Shown: positions 12,501-23,013 of the stretch, piece after piece
Numbering within the stretch: the stretch's first letter is position 1
Layout of the letters: every line of letters starts with the position of its first letter
Source: Nelumbo lutea
Taxonomy: Eukaryota; Streptophyta; Magnoliopsida; Proteales; Nelumbonaceae
Length of the DNA stretch: 64,000 nt
Direction: 5' to 3'
Assembly: GCA_022828595.1 (NCBI GenBank)
Contig: JAKGHH010000003.1
Span: forward strand, 101,765,583-101,829,582
The notes under the pieces: model-generated
What the model saw: only the letters and a program-made list of their open reading frames with translations
The model's database searches: none
Told to the model about the DNA's origin: nothing
Translations under genes and position numbers: made by a program

Positions 12501-15500
12501 CCTAAGCTTCCATTTAATCTTATGCCTGTTAGTAAGCTGACCAAGTCCCTCAAGTGCTCCATCACATTTTACCCTTCTATGTGTGTTTTTCAGGATCTCA
12601 AGACAGGGATGAAGATTGGTGGAGGGCATGAAGCCGGTGGACTGTATTATCTTGATGGTGGTGTCAACGGCCTTTCAGTCATCCATTTCTCCTCTCCAGT
12701 GGCATTGTCGATTTGGTCATCCTTCGCTGAAAGTGTTGCAGTCCTTAGTCCCTTCATTGAGTCAACTTTCTATTTTAGAATGTGAGTCGTGTCAATTTGG
12801 GAAACACCATCGTGTTCCCTTTCGTTCTAGGGTCAATAACCGTGTGTCGAGTCTTTTTTCTTTAATTCATTCAGATGTTTGGGGACCTTATAAAGTGATG
12901 TCATATAATGGATACCGATATTTTGTTATTTTTGTTGATGACTGTTCAAGAATGACATGGCTCTATTTAATGAAAGAAAGAAGTGAATTATTTGCCATCT
13001 TCCAGAAATTTTATGCTGAGATCCGCAATCAATTTGGCGTTCACATCAAAATTCTCCGTTCTGATAATGGTCGTGAATACTTGTCTTCATCTTTTCGAGA
13101 ATACTTGGATCAACATGGCATTATACACCAAACTTCATGTACCTATACTCCGCAACAAAATGGGGTTGCTGAGAGAAAGAACCGCCATCTTGTAGAAACG
13201 GCACGCTCCCTCATGCACCACATGAATGTTCCCAAAACTTTTTGGAGCGATGCAATGCTCACCTCTTGTTTCTTAATTAATCGGATGCCCACGTCTATCC
13301 TTGATGGTCGTTCTCCTTTTAGTGTCTTATTCCCCAACATGTCTCCGTTTCCGCTTTCTCCTCAGGTATTTGGGTGTGTCTACTTCGTTCATAATCTGAG
13401 TCCCGGGACTGACAAGTTAGATGCACGTTCCGTGAAGTGTATCTTCCTTGGTTATTCCCAAACTCAGAAAGGGTACAAGTGTTATCATCCTAGTTCTCGT
13501 CGTTCCTTGGTATGTGCTGATGTTACATTCTTCGAGTCTACTCCGTTCTTCGTGGGTCCGGTGCTGCTGCTTCCCCCACATCACCACCTCCTCTTCCTCT
13601 TCCTGTGGCTGATCCACCTCCTCTGGTTCCAGTCATGCCTACGTCCTTGCCTCCGGTGCCACCATTGGTTGACCGTCCACCCATCCGTCACGTGTATACA
13701 CATCTCCCACGTGTACCGGCTGCAGCTCCTCCAGCTTCATCACCGTCGACAGATCCAGCTCCAGCTCCAGCTCCGACACCAGCCTCCGACCTAGATCTTC
13801 CTGTTGCCTTACGGAAAGGTAAGCATACTTGCACCCTTCACCCTATTTCCAATTTTGTTTCACTTACCCATCTCTCCGCTTCCCATCGCCAGTTCATATC
13901 TTTGTTATCCTCCGTGGTTGTTCCTAAGGATGTCCAAGAAGCCCTTACCTCTCCAGAGTGGTGTCGTGCTATGGAAGAAGAGCTCTCTGCTTTGCATCAT
14001 AATCACACTTGGGATCTCACCGCTCTTCCTCCTGGGAAGCAGGCTGTCGGTTGTAAGTGGGTGTATAGTGTTAAGTACTTGCCAGATGGTTGTGTTGAGC
14101 GCCTGAAGGCGCGGTTGGTTGCCAAAGGGTACTCCCAAACCTATGGCATTGACTACACAGAGACATTCTCCCCGGTTGCTAAGATAGGGTCAGTTCATGT
14201 CGTCATCTCCCTTGCAGCTATGTATGATTGGCCTCTCCATTAGCTAGATATCAAAAATGCCTTTTTGCATGGTGATTTGCTCGAGGAGGTCTACATGGAG
14301 CAACCACCCGGGTTTGTTGTTCAGGGAGAGGATGGTAAGGTATGCAGACTTAAGAAGGCTATTTATGGACTTAAACAGTCCCCTCGAGCATGGTTTGGTA
14401 GGTTTAGTGAGGTGGTCAAGAAGTTTGGTATGAAACAGTGCCAAGTTGATCACTCTGTCTTTAGTTTTGACTCTTCGGCAGGCAAAATAATATTGGTGGT
14501 GTATGTGGATGATATCGTTGTGACTGGGAATGATAAAATGGGCATTGACAGATTGAAGGCATTCCTACAGGAACACTTTCAGACAAAGGACCTTGGCAAG
14601 TTGAAATACTTTTTGGGCATAGAGGTAGCAAGATCTAAGCATGGCATTAATTTGTGTCAGAGGAAATATGTGCTCGATTTATTGGAAGAAACAGGGTTGT
14701 TGGGTACTAAACCGGCTGAGACACCTATGGAAACAAATACGAGGCTGAGCAGTGATATAGGTGAAGTATTTGAAGACCTTGGTAGATATTGACGGCTTGT
14801 AGGCAAACTAAACTATCTAACCATTACTCGGCCAGATATTTCATTTGCGGTTAGTGTGGTGAGTCAGTTCATGCAGAAACCTTTGGTCCCACATTGGAAT
14901 GCAGTGCTAAGGATTGTGAGGTATCTGAAAGGAGCTCCTGGTCGTGGTTTGCTATACAGGAGTGGTGGAAAACTAATAGTAGAAGGATACACCGATGCTA
15001 ATTGGGCAGGTTCTATGTCTGATAGACGATCCACCACAGGCTATTGCACCTTTCTGGGGGGTAACCTGGTAACATGGAAAAGTAAGAAGCAAACAGTTGT
15101 GGCAAGAAGCAGTGCAGAAGCAGAATATAGGGCCATGGCACATATTGCTTGTGAATTAGTGTGGCTAAGGAACCTTCTACAGGAGATAGGATATGACATC
15201 AGTACTCCAATGAAGCTCTATTGTGACAATCAGACAGCGGTTCATATCTCTTCCAATCCAGTGTTTCATGAAAGAACCAAGCACATCGAAGTTGACTGTC
15301 ATTTTGTGAGAGAGAAGGTGCTGAATGGGGTGATAGAAAGTACATATGTTAGTACGGGAAACCAGTGGGCAAACTTGTTTACAAAAGGTTTAAGTCGGGA
15401 GAGAGTGGACTACATATGTAACAAGCTGGGATTATATGATATATACTCACCAGCTTGAGGGGGAGTGTTAGTGGTGTTAGTGAAGGGGTATTTCAGTCTT

Positions 15501-18500
15501 TGTACATGTTGAGAATGTTGATGTGTACGGTTATGTTAGTTCGAGTGCTTCTTACTTAAAGAAGGGCACTCAAGTTTTTTCCAATAAGTTAATAATATAA
15601 TAACATGTCTAGCCAAATCTAGGGAGAACTTTTCTCTAATTCGAACCAGCCTTTCTCTCTTTCCTCTCTTTTCTCTCTTCTTCTTTCCTCTCCTACTTCT
15701 TGCTGTTTACTTTACAGTCAACGAACAAGACAGAATTCTATGGCAGGTCAAACTTCAACAGAAACATAATAACCATGATCCACATGCCATCTTGAGAGTT
15801 GTCAGAGGTGTCAAGATTTGAGAGTCCATCACAGGCGGTGGAGGCAGGTTGATTTCAGTCATCAGCAGTCCAGGCCAGCCCCAGTTCCTTCTGCGGATCC
15901 AGATCCAGGTACCACAGTCCCTTTATCAGATCCAAGTCCCACTAAGATACCTTCCACTATTGCTACTTTACCTCCTTTGGATGACCTTGACCTCCCCATT
16001 GCAGTCCGTAAAGGCAAACAACGTTGCACCACATCCACAACTCATTGCATTTCCCAGTTCCTGTCCTATGATCGCCTGTCCCCCTCATACAGGTCCTTTC
16101 TCACATCCATTATTGATATTCCTATTCCTAGAACAGTGCAGGAAGCCTTGTCAGTTCCTGAGTGGAAAAATGCAATGAATGTTGAAATGGATGCTCTTCT
16201 GAGGAATAATACTTGGGAGCTAGTTGACCAGCCAAAAGGATAGAAACTGGTTGGATGTAGATGGGTATTTATTGTGAAACATAATGCTAATGGTTCCATT
16301 GAAAGGTATAAGGCCCGATTAGTTGCAAAGGGATTTACTCAGACTTATAGTATAGACTACTTGGAGACTTTTGCTCCAGTAGCAAAGATGACCACTATTA
16401 GAGTTTTGTTATCCCTTGCAGCCAGTTACTCTTGGCCCTTGTTCCAAATGGATGTTAAAAAGGTCTTCCTCAATGGAGACTTACAGGAAGAAGTCTACAT
16501 GCAGTTACCTCCTGGATTTTATGATGCAGAGACAGGAAATAAGGTTTGCCTGTTGAATAAAGCGTTGTATGGACTAAAGCAGTCCCCCAGAGCTTGGTTT
16601 GATAGATTCAGACAAGCCCTTGAAAAATTCGGCTATGTACAGGCCCAGTCAGACCATACATTGTTCATTAAAAGAGTGAACTCTTCCTTGACTTTGCTTG
16701 TTGTACATGTGGATAATATTGTAGTGATAGGGAATGATAACAATGAGATTGAGTCTCTTAAACAACTCCTTCATCAAGAGTTTGAGGTGAAAGATCTAGG
16801 AGAGCTACGATACTTCTTGGGTATTGAGGTAGCTAGATCTAAACATGGGATTTTTATTTCTCAAAGGAAGTATGTTCTAGATCTAATGGAAGAAATTGGA
16901 AAGTTGGGTGTTAAGCCTACAGATACACCTATTGAACAGAATCACAAGATCAGTGCAAAAGGTGGAGAGCCACTTGAAGACAAAGCTATGTTCCAACGGT
17001 TAGTTGGAAAACTCCTCTATCTTTATCTCACACGACCGGACATCAGTTATGCAGTCAGCGTTGTCAATCAATATATGCACTCTCCTAGAACTACTCACCT
17101 CCTTGCAGTTGAGAGGATATTAGCATACTTGAAGAGATGTCCAGGTAGAGGTATATTATTCAAGAATAATGATCACATGAAGATAGAAGTTTATACAAAT
17201 GTTGATTGGGCTGGGAGTGTTGATGATAGAGTGTTGTTTCTCATTCTAGTGTTGATGATACAGATAGAGGTCTACCTCTGGATCTTGTGCCTTTGTAGGA
17301 GGTAACCTTGTCTCCTGGAGGAGTAAGAAACAAAGTGTTGTTTCTCATTCTAGTGTTGAAGTTGAATATAGATCTATGGCTAATGGTGTGGCTGAAATCC
17401 TATGGCTGAAGTCATTATTTGAGGAGTTGGGTATTACTTATGAGAAGCCTTTAATGTTGTATTGTGATAATCAGGCTGCTATTAATATAGCTCATAATCT
17501 GGTACAGCATGACAGAACTAAGCATATTGAAATTGACTGACATTTTGTCAGAGAAAGGGTTTTGTCTCAAGAAGTGTGTCTCCCGTATATCACCTCCAGC
17601 ATGCAGCTCGCAGATCTTCTCACCAAGGTTGTTCCAAGGAAGAAGTTAGAGGCAGACCTATGCAAGTTGGGAATGACAAATATCTATTCCCAACTTGAGG
17701 GGGAGTGTAGAGAACACTGATGTGGACCCCACTGCTGTGGTCCCCAATGTGTTCGTATGGCAGCATATTTTTGTTACTTTATTTTTGTTAGTTATGTCAG
17801 TGTTAGTTGGTAGTTATTTCAGTTTGTTATTACAGCTTGTTATTTCAGCTTTGTTATTAGTTTATTTGCCATGTAAGCAATAAGGGCAATTCAGCCCTTT
17901 TACAATTAATCAACATATATAAATATTAAGAGCGGGTTGGCAGATCAACTGATCAACCCTCTCTCTCTTTTCAAAATCTCTTCGTGTGCTTCTTCTCTTT
18001 TCTCCCTCACTTCTTCTTCTCTTATGAAATTTCTTCTTTCTTTTCTTTTGAATTCAAGACTGATTGTAGTCTTGATCGACTACTAAAATCAGCCAGACAC
18101 GATACCAGAACCCATCGGATAACACTTCAACTGATCTGGGCAGAAGTTCTGGTTTCACCCCTACAATCTTAATCTCGGCAGCGTGTAAGTCTTGAAGATT
18201 AATCTCCTCCAGAGCCCCTCCCAACAGCCTCACTATGTTCTCCAGGTTCAACTCGTTCCAGAGATGAAAAGGAAGTCCTATCAACTTGAGCATGAAGCTT
18301 CCAGAGGTGTGTTCCATTTCATTACATAGCAGCTTCCAATTTTGAAGCCGGATCAAGCCCTCTACAGAGTCGAACGTTGTGAAACCCCACTCTCCATCCC
18401 CAACATCAAGGACTGCTTTCCTGTCTGAGAACAGCTTTAATGCTACAGCGGATTCCGTTTCTAAGTTACACACCACTGTGTCCAGCAACTTTCTCCAATC

Positions 18501-21500
18501 CTTCACTTCTTTGTTGGCTGTTATCACCATTCTCCTCTCCCAGATACTTTTCTCAGCCTCAAGCAATAACCTTTTTACACCCGTCGAACTAACAGTAGCT
18601 TCTCCACAAAGGGAGGAGCTCTGTTTTGTAGCTTCCTGCTCCTCATCATTTGTGTCAACTACCAACTGGTTCGGATGGTTTTGCTCACTAGGCTCCTTTA
18701 TGTTTGTGTCTTGTACCTTGTTTGAAACGCTGTCAACATGTAAAAGGTATTGTTGTAATTTATCTGCAAAGACCAGTCATCCCTGTACCTCCTTCCCTTC
18801 CGGAAGACATACCATCTGCCTCCTGCTGTCAAAATATTCTGTGATAGCAATGAACCATCCTCTCTCATTCCTTCTCAGCTCAGCTTCAAATCTCTTCCTT
18901 TGCACTTCTAGGGAATTTCACCAACCTACTGTCCTAATAGAGCAGGTTACTCCATCAATAAAACCTTTCAACCACAACACAGCTTCGTCAGGCAGGAGGA
19001 TCGTCACCCTCCTTTCTTCTCTGATTTTCAACAGGTTCCTAACTCCAGCCCTTCCAAAATCGAGCATGATTCTCTTTGTCTCAACCCTTAGTTCAGCTTT
19101 CCACAACATTTCCATCATTCTGAGACCCTCAGTTCAACCTTGGGTGCATGAGCTAAGAGAGGCTAGATCTTTAGCATCCGGCTTGAAGCCTTGAACACCT
19201 CATTTACACAGGCAGCAAGATCTGCAAACTCCATAGCAGATTGTAGATCTTTGCCAGTTCAAGTCCAGTATCATGGAAACTTTGAGTTATCATTTTTCAA
19301 TTTTAATTTTTTTTAGTGACCCCTGGTTCATGATCTTCTCTAACCGGCTTGCCACTTTCACTAGAATTTTGAAGGTAGAAAGAAAGTACACTAGTAAATT
19401 GGCTAGTATTGACTTCATAAGAGTTATCCTACCTCCCAATGAAATGTAATTTCTCTTCCAATCCACCAGTCATTTGGCAAATTTCTCAATCACAGGGTAC
19501 CAAAAGCTATTTGAGTTTGGATTCCCTTCCAGAGGTAGCCCCAAATACTATAATGGCCAATCACCCACTTCACACCCCAAAAACCTAACTAAAATATTCA
19601 CCTCTTCACTCTCTAGGTTCACTCCTGCCACATAGCTCTTGCCCCAAATCACTTTAAGGTTGGAGATTCTCTCAAATTTATTCACAGGCCTCCTTAGGTT
19701 CACAAGCTCTTCTGTTTTTCCTTCACAAAGTAAAATAATGTCATATGCAAACCGTAGGTGTGTGACCACCACATCCCCCCCCCCCAACTCTCCAACCTCT
19801 AACCAAATCACTCAAGACATCAGCCACCAGAGTAAATAGAAAGGAGGATAGGGGATCTCTTTGTCTAAGGCCCCTCTTAGCAGGAAAAAAAATCCCTAGC
19901 TACTCCATTCACCAGAATTGAAGCACATCAACAAGATAAATCATAAGATTCATGAACCAAGCCATAACATTTAAACAATAATTGTTGTATTCTTTCAAAA
20001 AATGATTTAACAGTAATACTCAAATTAGAACCCTTGTATATCAGAGTTCAAACAATCAATTGTATCTCAAATCATAAGATTTTTAAAAAGTCTGTTCATT
20101 GATAAATTAACAGTATATGTGTACAGAATTGTGAAGCTTTTCAGACTTTGTGCTTTGCTTTAATGGTCCAATTTTGCTCAACACCATGAGCGAATTACTA
20201 AGATCTGAACCATTTCAAATGGCTTGAACTTGCTTTCTATTCAATCCCACCCCCTAATTTAGAGCTCCATTACTCCCAAAACCTGCTATTTGGAGTTGGA
20301 ACCCAACAGCACTAACCATAACTTTGTGTTTCGTAATGAACAACCAAACCCATTGGGTAGGGCATTAGTTCGCTTATAACATACTTCATGCCACAAATCC
20401 ATCCACTAACAAAGACAGCATGGTAAGATTAATTACATATATATTGGTGAATCCTCACAAAAGAAAAATTTTGGATTCTAATACATTTTTTCATATAATG
20501 ATTTAGGGCCCGTTACTTGACAATGGATATGGCACTGAACACATCAAAATGGTAGAAGAGGATTCATGTAGCTTATCCCATATAGTTGGAACAACACTTT
20601 GTTAACTTGAGTTGTGTTGAGTTGCTACCAAGTTTCCAGTTCCTGTTCTGGACTAGTACTAGTAAAATGCCAATCTTGCATGGCATTTTTGGGATGATTG
20701 CAACAGAGATAGACTTTTATGTTATTATTAGTTCAAGGTGATGTGACATAACAAAGCCTTGGAAGCTCATACATCACATTAGGGAGGTGAGAGCATGGAA
20801 ACCACAGTGAACATATCATTCAGACCAAATCAGCTAATTCTTTAGTTGATAGTCTTCCCAGAGGAGTACGAGGAGGACCACTATTAGGATATCGATATGC
20901 TGGCTTAAATGATATTTTGCATACATAGCCTTCTTTTCTTTGTTTTCTTTTCCTTTTTTAAAGCCTCTCTAAGATTTAGATTCAGGTCTCCTTTTACAAG
21001 ACCTGGTCTTTGATTATATCTTTTGTTATCATTTTAATTATCAACTAATCTCTTTCATCATTGAGAGATGGGGTTGTGTTTTGAAAAACATTGAACAAAT
21101 GTCTATGATTAAATTTTTCTAACCACTTCACATTGTCTCCTTAATTAAATCCTATTTCCCAAACATCTCAATGTGACAATGTATGAGAATATTCGCAGCT
21201 GTAATATGCAATGACCAAATAACCCTACATTTGCAGTATCAGTATCGACTATCAAGTATATTAGTTTCAAGCACGGACTTTCAAAGCTGGAACTGCGAAT
21301 CCTTTCTTTTACTAACTGTAAGCCCAGAAGTAACAAAACCTAGCAAGGCTCCGTTTATTGCAACGTAAACCGGGCGGTAATTTTTTCACTTTAAAACATT
21401 GTGGTTATATTTCTGCCCCTCTTGCAGACAAAGCTTTGCTCCCCCCCACCCTCTAAACCCAAACAAACGCAGCATGAAAATCATTACTACAAAGTCTCAA

Positions 21501-21837
21501 AAGTCATGCATGCTCATTATCTGCCCTAAATTCTACAATCTTAATTAGTTCAAACCTATCGCTAGGGTATCAATTCCATTTTTGAAGATTAACAAAATAG
21601 AATCGCGCATAAAAAAAAAAAATTAACTACTTATAATAACTCAAAAATACATAACTAGAGAAGTTGGGTTCCATATGCATAGTAAGAGATGGTGAGAGAA
21701 AGAGATTGAAGAGCAGCTGAAGAACTCACAGACTCCAAGTAGGAGACAGCAGCTTTTCTTGCTTCAGGTGAAGAGCTCCAATCTAGGGCTGCAACTATGG
21801 CTCGAGCAACATTGCTCGCTATGCTGCTCTCGTCCAT
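6489..21837 (-). CDS. HST: HASTY (plant exportin-5), N-terminal 350 residues in 9 exons; 3' part outside window
   Basis: HASTY is the plant exportin-5/karyopherin-beta protein needed for normal microRNA accumulation; it acts at the nucleus and binds RAN. Nine exons splice in a continuous frame: 21837-21730, 8972-8871, 7989-7846, 7717-7637, 7535-7466, 7363-7293, 7210-7047, 6919-6848 and 6726-6489. All have GT donors and AG acceptors and sum to 1050 nt (350 codons). The product opens MDESSIASNVARAI. Recognisable HASTY blocks are DWSSEIRLHAFKMLQ (exon 2), LVRLRWEEL (exon 3), LRWLPEDITVHNEDLEG (exon 5), LLERHFGAALSEAG (exon 7) and EFDSAMSNIFQIL (exon 9). The family is about 1200 residues, so about 29% is here. 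No broken codon was found. Intron 1 is 12757 bp because of transposon insertions. No TATA box is obvious upstream of 21837. Confidence 0.93.
7990..8870 (-). other. HST: HASTY intron 2, containing a hAT-like MITE
   Basis: An 881-bp intron between exon 2 (donor GT at 8870-8869) and exon 3 (acceptor CAG at 7992-7990). Apart from the MITE at 8201-8496 it is AT-rich non-coding sequence with no other feature I can name. Confidence 0.85.
8201..8496. mobile_element. hAT-like MITE in HASTY intron 2
   Basis: A 296-bp element with short imperfect terminal inverted repeats (CATGGTTTT at the left, AAAACCATG at the right). It is flanked by CTTGTTA at 8194-8200 and 8497-8503, a perfect 7-bp match, or 8 bp with one mismatch. 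Internal sequence is rich in GACCG/CGGTC motifs. It has no coding capacity. A relative with the same ends and an 8-bp duplication lies at 62646-62909, which supports a mobile family of hAT type. Confidence 0.75.
8973..10217 (-). other. HST: HASTY intron 1, 3' part (unique AT-rich sequence)
   Basis: AT-rich intron sequence between the exon 2 acceptor and the first Copia LTR. I see no gene, RNA or clear repeat in it. Confidence 0.7.
10218..10520 (+). repeat. 5' LTR of Copia element
   Basis: Begins TGTTAGTGGTG and ends CAAACTTCAACA, with the TG...CA termini of LTRs. It is 303 bp and near-identical to 15466-15760. It has a CT-rich stretch in its last third. Confidence 0.95.
10521..10532 (+). other. 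Primer-binding site (initiator tRNA-Met)
   Basis: TGGTATCAGAGC directly follows the 5' LTR. It is complementary to the 3' end of plant initiator tRNA-Met and is the usual primer site of Copia elements. Confidence 0.95.
11220..12152 (+). pseudogene. Copia gag (broken)
   Basis: The probable start at 11220 opens MADNSDSKPSV. The frame is lost near 11300 and continues as YVPWAKSVEVFL in another frame, with DTAKEVWDHAKKLYSG typical of Copia gag (UBN2 family). A stop at 11605 interrupts before SLEEYYASVRN. Further frames lead to a glycine/arginine-rich region and one CX2CX4HX4C zinc knuckle (CTHCGLDGHTINYC) at 12036-12077. Gag packages the element RNA. Confidence 0.85.
12174..12785 (+). pseudogene. 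Copia aspartic protease region
   Basis: This frame carries WIIDSGASDHMTG, with the aspartic protease active site DSGAS at 12333-12347. The segment after it leads into the GAG-pre-integrase region. A frameshift near 12705 moves the true reading to the next frame, so the frame end at 12785 is artificial. Confidence 0.88.
12690..13540 (+). pseudogene. Copia integrase
   Basis: Opens with the H-C zinc region (LQWHCRFGHPSLKVLQ ... CESCQFGKHH). The catalytic core follows: HSDVWGP with the first Asp at about 12874, RSDNGREY with the second at about 13063, and AERKNR with the Glu 36 residues later, the D,D(35)E arrangement. The core frame is intact; the C-terminal part runs into low-complexity Pro/His-rich sequence and loses its frame near 13560. 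Integrase joins the element cDNA to the chromosome. Confidence 0.9.
13605..14792 (+). pseudogene. Copia reverse transcriptase
   Basis: Blocks in order are PEWCRAMEEELSALHHNHTW, KWVYSVKYLPDG, RLKARLVAKGYSQTYGIDY, then LDIKNAFLHGDLLEEVYMEQ, IYGLKQSPRAWF and the catalytic VVYVDDIVVTGND. A TAG at 14241 splits the domain where families usually have Gln, and a TGA at 14790 ends it where Arg is expected. Both fit single C-to-T changes. Confidence 0.92.
14800..15458 (+). pseudogene. Copia RNase H
   Basis: The C-terminal part of pol: GYTDANWAGSMSDRRSTTG, then SSAEAEYRAMAHIACELVWL, LYCDNQTAVHIS and HERTKHIEVDCHFVREK. The acidic catalytic residues (D in TDANWAG, E in AEYRA, D in CDNQ) are present. The frame from 14856 to the stop at 15456-15458 is intact and ends just before the polypurine tract. 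Confidence 0.92.
15466..15760 (+). repeat. 3' LTR of Copia element
   Basis: 295 bp, begins TGTTAGTGGTG directly after the AGGGGGAG polypurine tract and ends CTTCAACA. It matches the 5' LTR with scattered substitutions and small deletions. Confidence 0.95.
15818..17690 (+). pseudogene. Copia reverse transcriptase and RNase H (broken)
   Basis: RT blocks are PEWKNAMNVEMDALLRNNTW, then after a TAG at about 16241 RYKARLVAKGFTQTYSIDY, MDVKKVFLNGDLQEEVYMQ and ALYGLKQSPRAWF. The catalytic box reads VVHVDNIVVIGND: the usual YVDD is HVDN here, so the active site is damaged. RNase H starts VDWAGSVDDR and is broken by a short filler at 17231-17270; it resumes in NLVSWRSKKQSVVSHSS and LYCDNQAAINIAHN. A TGA at about 17538 lies in the last RNase H block. 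Confidence 0.88.
17706..18056 (+). repeat. 3' LTR of second Copia
   Basis: Begins TGTAGAGAACAC directly after the GAGGGGGAG polypurine tract. It contains a TATA-like CATATATAAATA at about 17912-17923 and a long CT-rich tract, and is taken to end at GAATTCA (18056). No partner LTR is present, so the end is approximate. Confidence 0.65.
18057..19250 (-). pseudogene. LINE ORF1 fragment (DUF4283-type), minus strand
   Basis: Read right to left: MLWKAELRVETKRIMLDFG, then VTILLPDEAVLWLKGF, then a long frame (18665-18054) with FTTFDSVEGLIRLQNWKLL and FMLKLIGLPFHLWNELN. Segments of this kind, with the LPFHLW motif, belong to the DUF4283 region of plant LINE ORF1 (RNA binding). Stops interrupt it. It is in the same orientation as HASTY, inside intron 1. 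Confidence 0.65.
19300..19920 (-). pseudogene. LINE ORF2 reverse transcriptase fragment, minus strand
   Basis: The frame on 19811-19548 has HLRFAYDIILLCEGKTEEL, an altered FADD catalytic box (Y in place of the first Asp), then SNLKVIWGKSYVAGVN and LGCEVGDWPL. Upstream, FFPAKRGLRQRDPLSS is the preceding RT block; downstream ISLGGRITLMKSILANL follows. The piece joins ORF1 sequence at about 19290, the reverse of normal LINE order. Confidence 0.75.
19921..21729 (-). other. HST: HASTY intron 1, 5' part
   Basis: AT-rich intron sequence from the exon 1 donor (GTGAGT at 21729-21724) to the LINE pieces. I see no coding region or clear repeat in it. Confidence 0.7.
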
Positions 21838-23013
21838 TTCTGTTCAAGTGTTGAACAAGGTCTGATTAGAGTGCTGTTGCAGGGGAAAGTGATTAAATGA
21901 CCTCTCTAGTCTCTGTGGGATTCTCTGCGGCCAAATAGAATAGAGCCCAAAAAAGAAATGAAGAGCGATGAGGAGATAACATGCAGGGGTTCGAGCATCT
22001 ACATATTACAGATTGCTAGCACATCCAAACGGAGAGGTTTTCTAAAACACAGGAGCGTTTTTCACCATGGAGAGGGAACAAGGGAAGACATGATTATAAT
22101 GCTGCAGTTCGCCACTGATCTCTCTGTAACGAGGGTGGTATACACGGCAACCCGGATTGGTCGGACCGGCCTGAAATGCCTGTCCGATTTTTTTTTTTTT
22201 TTCCTTTTTCTGATGGGTAGTCCGTCGGGTTATTTTTTGGATGGGTTGGACAACAATGCGTCGCGTATTCCTATGTTCTTAATAAAATTACTCTTACTTT
22301 CTTGGATAAAACTTATTCATCTCCCACCCCCTAATTAACTTTCATAGCTTTTAATAATTACTTTTTCTAGATATAAATGTTATTTTATTATTTACCTGGG
22401 AATCTTAAAAATCAAAATAACATGAATAAGTGCAGTTACCTAGTAAATGTTATTCAGGTAAAATGCACTATTACAAATGAATGGGGCCTCCAGACGAGCC
22501 CAGTTGGGATGGTTTCTGCGTTCGGGGTGAGTTGCATTGATTGACCCATGGTGAAGTGATCAGGGCTATCAATGGGTCGAGTCTAGGTAGCAACCAATTT
22601 TGAATTGATTATTAATTGGAATAAAATCACACATTCATAATCGATTATATTGAAATTTATGTTTGTTTAATTAAATGATAACTTAAATTTTAAATTTTGA
22701 TAATATAACCATAGTAAAAATGATATAGAAGTATTAAATTATTTATATGTTAATAAATTAAACATTTTTAACTAATATTATATCTTGTTTATTGTTTATC
22801 AAATATACTATTCTAAACATAATATATGAAAAAAGTTATAAAAAAATAACAAAATATTATATATTTAATAAAATAATTGTTTTCATGTTTGAATTGTTTC
22901 TAGACAAGCAAGAGCCATAACCGACCCACCCAATTATTAATCAAGACAAAATACTAGAACTAGACCCGTTATAATCGATTTGGTCAATTCAGGTCCATTG
23001 GGTAGACTCAGCC
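21838..23013. other. HASTY 5' flank and AT-rich intergenic sequence
   Basis: Upstream of the HASTY start codon there is no clear TATA box. The first 150 bp are the likely 5' UTR and promoter. From about 22330 the sequence is very AT-rich with no gene that I can support. Confidence 0.5.

Larger units (their letters stand above)
10218..15760 (+). mobile_element. Full-length Ty1/copia LTR retrotransposon in HASTY intron 1
   Basis: Complete structure: 5' LTR 10218-10520, PBS 10521, gag-pol in plus orientation, polypurine tract 15454-15465, 3' LTR 15466-15760. A perfect 5-bp target duplication GAAAC lies at 10213-10217 and 15761-15765. The order PR, INT, RT, RNase H is the Copia order. Comparing the LTRs by eye gives roughly a dozen substitutions in about 300 bp plus small indels, so it is moderately young. 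Coding frames are interrupted by frameshifts (about 11300, 12705) and stops (11605, 14241, 14790), so it cannot move by itself. It is antisense to HASTY. Confidence 0.95.
15766..18056 (+). mobile_element. 5'-truncated second Ty1/copia element
   Basis: A different Copia family from its neighbour: it keeps only the RT-RNase H half of pol, a polypurine tract (17695-17705) and a 3' LTR (17706 to about 18056). Its truncated left end lies within about 50 bp of the target duplication of the first Copia, so the two are practically head to tail. It has stops at 16241 and 17538 and a disrupted RNase H. Confidence 0.85.

Noticed and set aside
18379..19194. 271-codon plus-strand open frame
   Set aside because: It lies opposite the LINE ORF1 sequence, is Ser/Leu rich and has no domain; the minus-strand reading explains the region better.
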